From a virus, in IMG/VR virus record IMGVR_UViG_3300023301_000071, positions 1-27,901 of that record: a DNA stretch of 27,901 nt; one strand, 5' to 3'. The notes below the pieces were generated by a model. It was not told where the DNA came from. It did no database searches and saw only the letters and a program-made list of their open reading frames with translations. This document shows, in pieces, positions 1 to 6,603 of the stretch (the first letter of the stretch is position 1; the number at the start of each line of letters is the position of its first letter). Both the position numbers and the translations under genes were made by a program.

Positions 1-1
1 C

Positions 2-121
2 GACTGCATATTTGGTGAGTTTGATAGCGGCTGCATATTTGGCCCTGACTGCATATTTGATAGCGGCTGCATATTTGGCCCTGACTGCGTATTTGGCCCT
101 GACTGCGAGTTTAGTGAGTAG
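2..121 (+). CDS. C-terminal end of a Cys/Phe hexapeptide-repeat protein (5' end outside window)
   Basis: An open frame enters from the left edge with its first full codon at 2 and stops at TAG 119-121. There is no start codon, so it is easily missed. The 39 residues are built of C-x-F-G-x-x units such as CIFGPD and CVFGPD, with Cys at residues 2, 11, 17, 23, 29 and 35; one unit is expanded to nine residues. The pattern matches the spacing of left-handed beta-helix hexapeptides (small residue, x, hydrophobic, G/A/E/D, x, x), with Cys and Phe in the buried positions. A second protein of the same kind is encoded at 4110-4583. The function is unknown; a small beta-helical fold is an inference from periodicity. 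Confidence 0.7.
   Translation, partial: DCIFGEFDSGCIFGPDCIFDSGCIFGPDCVFGPDCEFSE
20..106 (+). repeat. 36-bp tandem repeat inside the hexapeptide-repeat gene
   Basis: Positions 20-55 and 56-91 are two copies of a 36-bp unit that differ at one base (89), followed by a partial third copy at 92-106. Each unit encodes two hexapeptides. The near-identity indicates recent slippage or duplication in frame. Confidence 0.85.
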
Positions 122-135
122 GGGCAAATATTATG

Positions 136-163
136 TTACCAAGGGCACGAATCGCGTTATAAT
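136..163 (+). promoter_or_regulatory. candidate sigma70-type promoter upstream of the primase gene
   Basis: A perfect TATAAT lies at 158-163 with TTACCA at 136-141, separated by 16 bp. It is the only good promoter-like site between the stop at 121 and the primase start at 285. It does not carry the block shared by the three other promoters of this window. Confidence 0.4.
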
Positions 164-182
164 AAAGCACCCTATGTGCTTT
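164..182 (+). promoter_or_regulatory. short hairpin just after the candidate promoter
   Basis: AAAGCAC and GTGCTTT can form a 7-bp stem around the loop CCTAT. It may be a 5' mRNA hairpin, or a weak terminator of the gene ending at 121. The sequence does not decide between the two. Confidence 0.35.
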
Positions 183-213
183 CGTGGTTGGTAGCGCATA
201 GATGCAGTTGAAA

Positions 214-245
214 GCCCAAGGCCTAAAAACCTTGGGCCTTTCTTT
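214..245 (+). terminator. intrinsic terminator-like hairpin (CCTAAAAA loop) ahead of primase
   Basis: GCCCAAGG (214-221) pairs with CCTTGGGC (230-237) around the loop CCTAAAAA and is followed by CTTTCTTT. Because it lies between the candidate promoter at 136-163 and the primase start at 285, it could terminate upstream transcription or attenuate the primase message. The same loop occurs in the hairpin at 7966. Confidence 0.7.
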
Positions 246-284
246 CTGCAAAATCCAACCACAACAAACTGCAACAAACCAACC

Positions 285-2318
285 ATGTCTGCCCAAATCC
301 ACGCGTTATCCCCAATACTTTATGAAACAGCTCCACCACCCGTAACTGATCCCATCAGTAATGACTTCATGCTAGCAGACTTAGCACGAAGCGGACTGGT
401 CCCCGAGGATCTTGGCTGCTATCCCATAGCAAATGTCTTTGGCATCGGGCAGTATATTATACCGTACCAAACACCTGACATGTGGGTGCGACGAGCGGAC
501 ACCCCAATAGATAAGTACAAGGGGCCTAAGAGCCGAACAGACTTGTACGTGCCCCCTACAGCGTACCCAAAGTCCAAAGTCCTATGGTTAATCGAAGGTG
601 AAAAGAAGTCAGTAAAGTTTGCCAAGCACTTTGGGCTATTCACGGCAGGCTTGCGGGGTTGTCGTGGGTTCTCGCAAGGCTCAGTTCTGCACCCCACCCT
701 GATCAACCTTCTACATGGTTGCACTGAAATCAAGGCGGTCTTTGACGGGGACATAGATACCAACACGCAAATCCAGTATGCCGCCACCGCGTTTGCATCC
801 CTCCTCAAAGCCCTAAGTGTTAAGCTCACACTGTACAAGCCTCCGTTTAACAAGGGGGTCGATGACTGGCTTGTTGCAGACCCCAACGGTACGCTTGAAG
901 AGCTTGTTGTAGTTACAGTGGAGTCACTCCAAGCTTCGCGGAAACAAATACTCGTGGATGCTCGGGTTATCTTGAACGAAGAAGGCAAGTTCGTCCTAAA
1001 CGAGTTTAATACCTTCCAAATAGTCAAGTCGCTCTATGGTCCTCGCTTATATAATGACAAGCGGTTGGGGGTTATCTTTGACGGAGCCCTATGTCCAAGC
1101 GTAGACAAGGTGAAGTTTGACATACTCGTAAACTTCCAAGAGCACATTGATGGGAAGTTTACGAAGCCAGTAGTACATACCGCAGTGCAAGGGTACCTGA
1201 GTGCTAGCCAAAAAGACGTGGTGCGCGATGTTGTGAAGGCAGTGGTTTGGGACAAGGTGCCACGCCTAGATACTTGGGGCCCACAGTACCTAAAGGTTCC
1301 CGAAGCAGACACCCGTATTTGTGCAGACTTCGGGCGGATACTCATGACCGCGTTTGCCCTGCGTGTTATCCGGCCGGGCATTAAAGCTGACTTCGCCTTT
1401 ATGCTAGTGGGGGCACAGGGCACGCGCAAGACTACGTTTCTTGAGACCCTTGCAACGTTTGAAGGGTACAAGCTCTATCATGCTATCGAGGCCCTCCCTA
1501 CCGGAACGTCAGCCCAGCAGCGACACAGCATGGTGAAATGTGCCCGCTCTGTCATAGTCGACATGGCTGAGGGTATTATTCTTGACTCACGAGGTGCCTC
1601 GCATGAAAACATCAAACAGTATATCTCCCAAACAGAGGATGTAATACAGGTACTGTACCAAACAGACCCACAGGTAGAGCCTCGGGGGTACATTATTTGT
1701 GGGGCAACTAACCGCTCAGACATCACTTCAGACAAGTCAGGAAGTCGCCGGTTCATCGCCATAACAGTCGATTGGTGCATAGCAATACCGTACGAAATAA
1801 AGCTTCAAATTTTGGCTGAAGCACTGGAGACTGTGGTGCTTGACGACGGTGATCCGCTAGTATGGTGGCGGTCGCGGCTTACTCTAGACGATGTAGACCA
1901 AACAACTCGGGATGAGAACCCACATATCGATTCGCCTCAAGAGCTGCTAAACCTGAAGTTTGCCAAGCACGACGAGCTAACCAGCAGCATCACGCAAATG
2001 ATCGAAGGGAACGTCTTCCCAGTGCTTAAAGACCTTGGACACCAGTTTATCACAGCTAAGTTTGCCACAGACAAAATCAATGATAACAGCCGTGAAATAA
2101 CCTCTGTGAACTTGGTGGCAAAAGTACTGCGCAGCCTATCAACTTCGCCCACGTTTCCGTATGCACTGCAAACCCAGCGTAAAAGGCTATCACAGCTATC
2201 TATGACAGAGTGGCAGCAAATGTCTATGTCAAACGGGATCGGCAACAACGACTCAGCTTTAAACGGGTACGTAATAAACAAGAAGCTACCCCGCGTAATG
2301 GCTGAAAAGCCGGTGTAA
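285..2318 (+). CDS. phage primase-helicase (Toprim-like N-terminus, VapE-type ATPase)
   Basis: This 677-residue protein probably synthesises primers and unwinds DNA at the phage fork. The N-terminal third resembles Toprim-like DUF3854 primase regions: LIEGEKKS (about 102-109) gives the conserved Glu, and FDGDIDT (153-159) gives the Asp pair. The second part resembles virulence-associated protein E (PF05272) helicases. WDKVPRLDTW (about 322-331) leads into a Walker A at 376-384 (GAQGTRKTT), a Walker B-like VIVDMAEG (423-430), and the late motifs ICGATN and SRRF, which would supply sensor and arginine-finger residues. The start at 285 has no Shine-Dalgarno sequence; the leader is rich in CAA. 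The gene ends one base before a 71-bp inverted-repeat element. The domain calls come from motif recognition, and the exact primase chemistry is inferred. Confidence 0.88.
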   Translation: MSAQIHALSPILYETAPPPVTDPISNDFMLADLARSGLVPEDLGCYPIANVFGIGQYIIPYQTPDMWVRRADTPIDKYKGPKSRTDLYVPPTAYPKSKVLWLIEGEKKSVKFAKHFGLFTAGLRGCRGFSQGSVLHPTLINLLHGCTEIKAVFDGDIDTNTQIQYAATAFASLLKALSVKLTLYKPPFNKGVDDWLVADPNGTLEELVVVTVESLQASRKQILVDARVILNEEGKFVLNEFNTFQIVKSLYGPRLYNDKRLGVIFDGALCPSVDKVKFDILVNFQEHIDGKFTKPVVHTAVQGYLSASQKDVVRDVVKAVVWDKVPRLDTWGPQYLKVPEADTRICADFGRILMTAFALRVIRPGIKADFAFMLVGAQGTRKTTFLETLATFEGYKLYHAIEALPTGTSAQQRHSMVKCARSVIVDMAEGIILDSRGASHENIKQYISQTEDVIQVLYQTDPQVEPRGYIICGATNRSDITSDKSGSRRFIAITVDWCIAIPYEIKLQILAEALETVVLDDGDPLVWWRSRLTLDDVDQTTRDENPHIDSPQELLNLKFAKHDELTSSITQMIEGNVFPVLKDLGHQFITAKFATDKINDNSREITSVNLVAKVLRSLSTSPTFPYALQTQRKRLSQLSMTEWQQMSMSNGIGNNDSALNGYVINKKLPRVMAEKPV

Positions 2319-2319
2319 G

Positions 2320-2390
2320 CTGGTTGTCCACGGCCGATCGTTTTAAGTTTCGCGGGCATGTGTATACGACTGTTCGGTGTGGTCGACCAG
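2320..2390. repeat. 71-bp inverted-repeat element, copy A
   Basis: The outer arms CTGGTTGTCCAC (2320-2331) and GTGGTCGACCAG (2379-2390) pair with one G-T pair and one mismatch. It aligns without gaps to 14867-14937, with 61 of 71 identical positions by hand count. It begins one base after the primase stop. It could be a terminator, a protein-binding site or an origin-like element. There is no long T run, so a classical intrinsic terminator is not obvious. Confidence 0.8.
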
Positions 2391-2425
2391 TTTTCAGGGG
2401 CAAATAGTGGCAAATAAATTACAAA

Positions 2426-2448
2426 GCAGGTAAAATCTACAGTATAAT
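2426..2448 (+). promoter_or_regulatory. repeated phage promoter, copy 1
   Basis: TATAAT (2443-2448) is preceded by a block AAAATCTACAG that is nearly identical at 6604-6625 and 12093-12114. No shared -35 hexamer is visible. The conserved upstream block may therefore replace it, or bind an activator. A hairpin begins eight bases downstream and the gene at 2493 follows. Confidence 0.65.
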
Positions 2449-2455
2449 ATACTAA

Positions 2456-2473
2456 CAACAAAATTACTTGTTG
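2456..2473 (+). promoter_or_regulatory. 5' leader hairpin, copy 1
   Basis: CAACAA pairs with TTGTTG around the loop AATTAC. Compared with the copies at 6633 and 12121, one A-T pair here replaces a G-C pair, a compensatory change that supports a real RNA stem. The expected transcription start lies at or near the hairpin base. Confidence 0.6.
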
Positions 2474-2492
2474 CTATTACTCGAAAGAACTT

Positions 2493-2720
2493 ATGTCAAG
2501 ACCCCTCTCAATCATTGCCCGGGACATCCAGCAAGCGTGGCCGAAGCCATACTTCGGTGCTGTGCCGTACCTGCGGGCACTATCACAGTTAACTACTATC
2601 AAAGACCACTTTGGTGCGGATGATGCCTACAGCATCGTTCTATATTTTCTCAGCAATGCGGGCAGCTTTCGCGGTGTCAAAGCCAAAGCGCTAAAAGCAG
2701 AACTGCAGGGCCTGCTATGA
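2493..2720 (+). CDS. small conserved-looking phage protein, function unknown
   Basis: A 75-residue protein starting at ATG 2493, preceded by GAAAGAAC (2483-2490), the translation-start context shared with three other genes here. The sequence runs AWPKPYFGAVPYL, then helical segments ending SNAGSFRGVKAKALKAEL, and looks like a compact soluble helical protein. Small early genes of this kind are common in podoviruses, but no function can be assigned. It is the first gene after the repeated promoter and leader hairpin, and its stop overlaps the next start (ATGA at 2717). Confidence 0.75.
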   Translation: MSRPLSIIARDIQQAWPKPYFGAVPYLRALSQLTTIKDHFGADDAYSIVLYFLSNAGSFRGVKAKALKAELQGLL

Positions 2721-2806
2721 AAAAAAACGACTGGAAAGACTACGCCCTTGCTATTTCAGTAGGGCTCACGTTTGCAGTCCTGCTTGTTTGGGAGCTATCA
2801 AAATGA
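2717..2806 (+). CDS. tiny single-pass membrane peptide (29 aa)
   Basis: ATG 2717 overlaps the previous stop as ATGA, and the frame ends at TGA 2804-2806. The peptide has a charged start (MKKNDWKDY), then one hydrophobic span (about residues 10-25, ALAISVGLTFAVLLVW), and a short polar tail. This is the layout of a single-pass inner-membrane peptide. There is no separate ribosome site, so expression would depend on coupling to the upstream gene. The overlap chain and hydrophobic design support it; function is unknown. Confidence 0.55.
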   Translation: MKKNDWKDYALAISVGLTFAVLLVWELSK

Positions 2807-2859
2807 TTTTTGGAATAATCCTAATTGTCTGTGTAATTCTCATCGAAAGTGCGCTATGA
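2803..2859 (+). CDS. tiny hydrophobic peptide (18 aa)
   Basis: The start overlaps the stop of the preceding 29-aa frame (ATGA at 2803) and the stop overlaps the start at 2856 (ATGA). The 18 residues are almost entirely hydrophobic (MIFGIILIVCVILIESAL). It may be a membrane peptide, or only a translational bridge carrying ribosomes to the next gene. Support comes from the coupled overlaps alone. Confidence 0.4.
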   Translation: MIFGIILIVCVILIESAL

Positions 2860-3095
2860 TACAAACACGCATTCAAGGCATCCCCTGCCAAATCCAAGTA
2901 GACCGCTGCTTTGTCCAACGCCCCCTAGGCCGAAGTGCCGACAGCGACTGGGACTGCTACGGGTACTCCGAAATAGACTTCACAGTCTTTGATCGTAAAG
3001 GTTACCCCGCCACGTGGCTAGAGCGTAAGATGACGGACCGGGACACTGCGCGAATTGAAGAACTTATTCTGGACGACAAGGATGAAGACTACTAA
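2856..3095 (+). CDS. small acidic phage protein, function unknown
   Basis: A 79-residue protein. A longer frame opens at 2772, but ATG 2856 is chosen because it sits in an ATGA overlap and the protein then starts cleanly (MIQTRIQGIP). The centre contains two Cys and aromatic residues (SDWDCYGYSEIDFTVFD), and the end is strongly acidic (LILDDKDEDY). It is the last member of the four-gene overlap chain that starts at 2493. I do not recognise the family. Confidence 0.65.
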   Translation: MIQTRIQGIPCQIQVDRCFVQRPLGRSADSDWDCYGYSEIDFTVFDRKGYPATWLERKMTDRDTARIEELILDDKDEDY

Positions 3096-3186
3096 GATTT
3101 CAAACAAACGAAAGACCCAAATGCCAAATAACGAGATAGCTCAAGTGGTTGGGTGGCCAACTGAAATACCACAGGAGTTGACATGA
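3082..3186 (+). CDS. possible small peptide (34 aa, or 21 aa from 3121)
   Basis: This frame runs from ATG 3082 (overlapping the previous gene), or from ATG 3121, to TGA 3184-3186, which overlaps the start of the next gene (ATG 3183). The second start has GAAAGACC upstream (3110-3117), close to the GAAAGA context used elsewhere here. The sequence is polar with no domain. It may be a coupling leader rather than a functional protein. Confidence 0.35.
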   Translation: MKTTKISNKRKTQMPNNEIAQVVGWPTEIPQELT

Positions 3187-3593
3187 CACACAATGAAATA
3201 CTGATGGCCCTAGCCGCGGGTAAGCAGCTAGAGGTGAACTACGGAGCCAACCCGTGGTATGACACCAGCATCGTAGAGGTGCTAGAGCGGGTTGGCTCAG
3301 AGATACAGTTTGGCCGCACCATATACAGGTACCGAGTCAGGCCTGAGCCAAAGCCCGATATTGTGCTGTGGGGGTGCATAGGGGATTGTTGGTCTGAGTT
3401 CTTTGACAAGGACAAACAGGAGCATGACAACGTGCAGGCAATTATCAACGGCGAGACTGGCAAGCTCAAGTCCGTTCGCGTGCTCGGAAAACCGTGCCCC
3501 GAAAAGATGGAGGCTTTCCTGCGCAAGTGCGTGGCTAAATGGGACAAGTACCCCGCCACACAGCACGAAATCAACGAGGTGCTCAAACCATGA
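3183..3593 (+). CDS. phage protein of unknown function (136 aa)
   Basis: The start at 3183 has AGGAG at 3173-3177, a good ribosome site. The protein begins with MTHNEILMALAAGKQLEVNYG and carries a mixed sheet-like middle part ending in RYRVRPEPKP. A Cys pair follows (LWGCIGDCW), then a helical C-terminus with two further Cys. The opening resembles small phage proteins that start with a short helix and a substrate-like sheet, but the family is not identified. The stop overlaps the next start (ATGA at 3590), which continues the coupled arrangement of this early block. Confidence 0.75.
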   Translation: MTHNEILMALAAGKQLEVNYGANPWYDTSIVEVLERVGSEIQFGRTIYRYRVRPEPKPDIVLWGCIGDCWSEFFDKDKQEHDNVQAIINGETGKLKSVRVLGKPCPEKMEAFLRKCVAKWDKYPATQHEINEVLKP

Positions 3594-3811
3594 CACTCTT
3601 AGAAGAGACACGTCTGCACATCGCAAATATAAATTCGACCCTAATCAGAACGCGGCGCACACTGACCACATCCCGCTTACTGATCGCCCTGCTTTCCGAG
3701 AACGAGCGCCTCACACGCATCGTTAATGCCACGGCATCCAAGCCCATGCAGCGTGCGGCTGGGGGCGAGGACGAGGAAGTATGTGACACCCGTTTCTACA
3801 ACAACGACTGA
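3590..3811 (+). CDS. small helical phage protein, function unknown (73 aa)
   Basis: An upstream in-frame ATG exists at 3539, but 3590 overlaps the previous stop (ATGA) and gives a natural N-terminus, MTLLEETRLHIANINSTL. The first 45 residues form one long basic amphipathic helix (RTRRTLTTSRLLIALLSENERL). The tail is acidic (GGEDEEV). This suggests a short coiled-coil or nucleic-acid-binding peptide, but nothing more specific can be supported. Confidence 0.6.
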   Translation: MTLLEETRLHIANINSTLIRTRRTLTTSRLLIALLSENERLTRIVNATASKPMQRAAGGEDEEVCDTRFYNND

Positions 3812-3848
3812 CTATGACCTCAGCCGCTTGCTGCAAAGGAGATTGAAA

Positions 3849-4079
3849 ATGGATTGGATACCTGTAACCACTATGTTGCCCCCACGAGCCACACCCGTAC
3901 TCGTAACGCTCAAACCAAAGACCAAGCGGTCAGAGCGTGAGGTTGCTGTAGGAGTCTACTGGACACCTGGCAAAGGCCATGACTTTGCAGGATGCGGCTG
4001 GAGTGTAGGTGGCGAAGACGTTGAGGTAATTGCTTGGCGACCCGCCTATGCACCTTATGACGGTAACGCAGCAACATAG
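3849..4079 (+). CDS. DUF551-family phage protein
   Basis: A 76-residue protein starting at ATG 3849 with AAGGAG at 3836-3841. A longer frame from 3726 is rejected because it would overlap the preceding gene and lacks a ribosome site. The sequence MDWIPVTTMLPPRATPVLVTL is the hallmark opening of DUF551 (W-I-P-V, x, x, x-L-P, then V-L-V). It ends with VEVIAWRPAYAPY, matching the usual Trp-rich end of that family. DUF551 proteins are frequent in phages and prophages; their function is unknown. Confidence 0.82.
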   Translation: MDWIPVTTMLPPRATPVLVTLKPKTKRSEREVAVGVYWTPGKGHDFAGCGWSVGGEDVEVIAWRPAYAPYDGNAAT

Positions 4080-4109
4080 CCCGGATGGGCTTAACAAAGG
4101 AGATTGATG

Positions 4110-4583
4110 ATGACATTCATTGCCTCGCCTTACGAACCAACACACGCTGTGTGTATAGACAACCAAACTGAATTTGATGCCCTGCCCGTAGTCGGTGGGG
4201 TACGGCAATGCCCAACGGCGAAGTACGCTGCAACTATAAAGTTTGGCCCCAACTGTTGGTTTGGCCCCAACTGTTGGTTTTACCCTGCCTGCGTGTTTGG
4301 GGCAGGCTGCGAATTCGCCTACAGATGCATGTTTTCGATAAGCTGCAGTTTTGGGCCTGCCTGCAGGTTCGGTCTTGGTTGCAAGTTCGGCCCACACTGC
4401 CACTTTAGGGCTGGATGCGACTTTGGGTTTGGGTGCGGGTTTAATTCGTCTTGTCGCTTTGACTCTAAATGTCGGTTTGGATATGACTGCACTTGGCAGC
4501 CTGACTGCGCCATTAGCGGCGGCGAATTTGAAGTCGAATGCGATTTCGGCCCCGGCTTGGGCCTTTTACCTGTACGAGCCTAG
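4110..4583 (+). CDS. Cys/Phe hexapeptide-repeat protein, predicted left-handed beta-helix
   Basis: TTG 4104 and ATG 4107 are alternative starts; ATG 4110 is favoured by its 7-base spacing from AGGAG (4098-4102). The 157-residue protein has a short N-terminal domain (1-44). Fifteen uninterrupted hexapeptides follow, with Cys at every sixth residue from 49 to 133 and Phe four residues before each Cys (45, 51 ... 123; Trp at 129). Typical units are CWFGPN and CRFGLG. The C-x-[F]-[G]-x-x spacing fits a left-handed beta-helix of about five three-sided coils with Phe and Cys buried. The gene ending at 121 encodes a close relative. The function is unknown; scaffolding, inhibitor or DNA-mimic roles are only guesses. 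Confidence 0.8.
   Translation: MTFIASPYEPTHAVCIDNQTEFDALPVVGGVRQCPTAKYAATIKFGPNCWFGPNCWFYPACVFGAGCEFAYRCMFSISCSFGPACRFGLGCKFGPHCHFRAGCDFGFGCGFNSSCRFDSKCRFGYDCTWQPDCAISGGEFEVECDFGPGLGLLPVRA
4242..4277 (+). repeat. 18-bp perfect tandem duplication in the hexapeptide-repeat gene
   Basis: Two identical 18-bp copies (4242-4259, 4260-4277) encode two identical hexapeptides, FGPNCW. The exact identity points to recent unit duplication. Confidence 0.9.
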
Positions 4584-4631
4584 CAATGGCAAGCATTGGG
4601 CTGCGGGGATGCAAACTTTGATGGAGAAAAC

Positions 4632-4841
4632 ATGACACAAGCAAGCCGCATAAAAAGACTCGCTGACAACTACCGCGCCGCAGACGCGCCCAGCGTATCG
4701 CACCGACACCGCGAAGCACTTCACGAAGCAATCGACAAGCTGGATGATTGCCTAAGCATTGCACGATCCAACATAGCCGACATGCTTCGCAAAATAGATG
4801 CCTTGCAAGCTGAGAACGCAGCAATGCAAGGGGGTGATTGA
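4632..4841 (+). CDS. small coiled-coil phage protein, function unknown (69 aa)
   Basis: ATG 4632 has GGAG at 4623-4626; an upstream in-frame ATG at 4596 has no ribosome site. The protein is almost wholly helical and ends in heptad-like spacing (IARSNIADMLRKIDALQAEN), which suggests a short parallel coiled coil. It lies between the hexapeptide-repeat gene and a small Cys-His protein and shares their strand and tight spacing. No family is recognised. Confidence 0.65.
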   Translation: MTQASRIKRLADNYRAADAPSVSHRHREALHEAIDKLDDCLSIARSNIADMLRKIDALQAENAAMQGGD

Positions 4842-4842
4842 T

Positions 4843-5040
4843 ATGGGTGAATATGCACACGACGCAATGCGCCAAGAAATTAAGGGCGAACACGGTTTTG
4901 ACATTGGCGAGTATGACGACACCCCGGCTAAGAAGTTTGTGAAGCCGGTTTACAAGCGGGTGAAGTGCCCGCAGTGCGAGGCTAAGCCGAAAGAGGCAGG
5001 GCTACGTGACCATTTGCGTGACAAACACGGCGTGATTTAA
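4843..5040 (+). CDS. small zinc-finger-like phage protein (65 aa)
   Basis: ATG 4843 follows the previous stop by one base, with GGGGG upstream. The N-terminal 40 residues are acidic and polar. The end carries CPQC, then H-L-R-D-K-H: two Cys and two His spaced as a C2H2-type zinc finger (C-x2-C-x11-H-x4-H). This would allow nucleic-acid or protein binding. One finger alone in a 65-residue protein suggests a regulatory accessory factor; the target is unknown. Confidence 0.7.
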   Translation: MGEYAHDAMRQEIKGEHGFDIGEYDDTPAKKFVKPVYKRVKCPQCEAKPKEAGLRDHLRDKHGVI

Positions 5041-5050
5041 GGAGAAATAA

Positions 5051-5233
5051 ATGACTAAAGATGAATTTGATTTTGATACGTGGTTTGACAATTTGTGCAA
5101 CCTAGTGCAGGACAAATGCGGGGTTGAGTTTAGCGACAAAGACTCAGTGCGTGGAGACTACGAAGCGGGCAAAGACTGCTTCGATGTTGCCGATGAAATC
5201 GTGGCCGAGTATGGGGAAGGAGAAACAAAATGA
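5051..5233 (+). CDS. small acidic protein, function unknown (60 aa)
   Basis: The start at 5051 has AAGGAG at 5039-5044. The protein is strongly acidic, with many Asp and Glu and a few aromatic residues (DEFDFDTWFDNL), one feature often seen in phage inhibitors and DNA mimics. That role is not supported further here. The stop overlaps the next gene's ATG (ATGA at 5230). Confidence 0.65.
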   Translation: MTKDEFDFDTWFDNLCNLVQDKCGVEFSDKDSVRGDYEAGKDCFDVADEIVAEYGEGETK

Positions 5234-5724
5234 CTGACAAAGAGGTGATGCGGCAGGCGCTTGCTGCGCTGCAAAGTAATTGCCCTGAATTTGTAAGCGG
5301 CCACCGTGATCCCGTGGATAGCTTCGACGGGGTGCTTGTTGCCGCTGCTATCACAGCCCTGCAAGCCGCTATTGATGCGCCAGCGCAAGAGCCAATAGGC
5401 TATTTGTGGGAGCGCCCAGGTTACTGCGGAGAGCTAAGCACAGACAAAGGACCGAAAGTTGGGTGGACAATAACGCCACTGCATGCCCATTCACAGCCAC
5501 CGCCTACACAAGCGCAGCCAGTGGTGTGGCGGCTACTCAATGTAGTGATTGGATACCGAGGGGTTTTTAGGACCGAAGAAGGTGCGAGGCACATGGCGAA
5601 ACTACACGACAAATTAGGATTTTTTCAAAACGTAGTCACGCCACTTTACCCAGCCCCACAACCAGCACAGCCCGAGTCGCACCCCGCTAAACAAAAAACA
5701 CAACACGGAGAAAACGATGTTTAA
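5230..5724 (+). CDS. phage protein with N-terminal helical repeat and Pro-rich tail (164 aa)
   Basis: The start at 5230 overlaps the previous stop as ATGA and has GGAG at 5219-5222. The N-terminus MTDKEVMRQALAALQ and the later VVTPLYPAPQPAQ match a widespread but uncharacterised phage layout: a short E-A-L-x-A-L helix, a central linker, then a P-L-Y-x-A-P segment. The C-terminal 25 residues are rich in Pro, Gln, His and Lys and are probably disordered. It overlaps the ligase start by eight bases. No function is known to me. Confidence 0.68.
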   Translation: MTDKEVMRQALAALQSNCPEFVSGHRDPVDSFDGVLVAAAITALQAAIDAPAQEPIGYLWERPGYCGELSTDKGPKVGWTITPLHAHSQPPPTQAQPVVWRLLNVVIGYRGVFRTEEGARHMAKLHDKLGFFQNVVTPLYPAPQPAQPESHPAKQKTQHGENDV

Positions 5725-6586
5725 ACCAATGCTAGCAGCAACTGTCACGGACCGTGTCAAACTGCGCTTCCCCCTCATGGCGTCACCAAAGCTTGACGGC
5801 ATCCGCTGTGTTATCCTTGATGGCAAGGTGCTCAGCCGCAGCCTAAAGCCCATACGCAACAAGTTCATACAGGAGCGGTTGCGTGCTTTACCGAATCTCG
5901 ACGGCGAGCTGATCGTAGGGAGCGCTGTTGGGGAAGACGTCTTCAATCGCACTACCCGTGGAGTTATGCCCGCAGATGGTCGTCCTGAGTTTACATACCA
6001 CGTGTTTGATACACTTGACGACCTGTGTCTGCCCTTCCACGTAAGGCTAACTAAAGCCCATGCAAGTTGGCACTCAGACGTCAAAGTAGTTCCCCACACA
6101 ACTGTCTGGACATTAAACGACCTTGGTAAGTTTGAGGCGGAAATGCTTGAAGCAGGTTATGAGGGCGTGATGCTACGGCACCCCGAAGCCTTGTACAAAA
6201 TGGGCCGTGCAACTGCCACAGAAGGTAGCCTTTGGAAACTTAAGCAATTCGCTGACGGGGAGATACTCGTAACTGCGGTGCGCGAGGGCCTGACTAATGG
6301 TAACAAGCCCACAAAAGACGCGCTCGGCGAAACTGTCAGATCAACACATCAAGAAAACATGTTGCCGAGCAACAAAGTGGGTACGATCATTGGAACAGAC
6401 ATCAAAACAGGGCAAACCCTCGAGATTTCCCCCGGCAAAATGACGCATGTAGATCGTGAGCGGTACTGGGCCAACGCTAGCTTAATCGTGGGTAAAATTG
6501 CGAAGTACAAAGCCTTTGTTTATGGTAGCATCGGCGCCCCACGATTTGCAACGTTTCAAGCGTTCCGGGATCCTACAGATATGTGA
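5717..6586 (+). CDS. ATP-dependent DNA ligase
   Basis: This 289-residue enzyme would seal nicks during phage replication through an adenylated lysine. The nucleotidyltransferase motifs are clear: motif I KLDG with Lys25, DGELIV (62-67), FNRTTRG (76-82), YHVFD (94-98), EGVMLR (149-154) and LWKLK (172-176). The remaining about 100 residues form an OB-type domain. The length is that of small phage ligases, somewhat shorter than T7 ligase. The start at 5717 overlaps the upstream gene by eight bases and has GGAG nearby. It ends the early operon; a repeated promoter follows it. Confidence 0.93.
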   Translation: MFKPMLAATVTDRVKLRFPLMASPKLDGIRCVILDGKVLSRSLKPIRNKFIQERLRALPNLDGELIVGSAVGEDVFNRTTRGVMPADGRPEFTYHVFDTLDDLCLPFHVRLTKAHASWHSDVKVVPHTTVWTLNDLGKFEAEMLEAGYEGVMLRHPEALYKMGRATATEGSLWKLKQFADGEILVTAVREGLTNGNKPTKDALGETVRSTHQENMLPSNKVGTIIGTDIKTGQTLEISPGKMTHVDRERYWANASLIVGKIAKYKAFVYGSIGAPRFATFQAFRDPTDM

Positions 6587-6603
6587 CAAATAAACTTCTC
6601 CAA

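Noticed and set aside
1-121. Possible CRISPR array because of regular short repeats
   Set aside because: Repeats are contiguous, without unique spacers, and read as in-frame hexapeptide codons.
419-2461. Long - strand open frames opposite the primase gene
   Set aside because: They lie wholly on the other strand of a gene with clear Walker and Toprim motifs, lack ribosome sites and have shadow-like composition.
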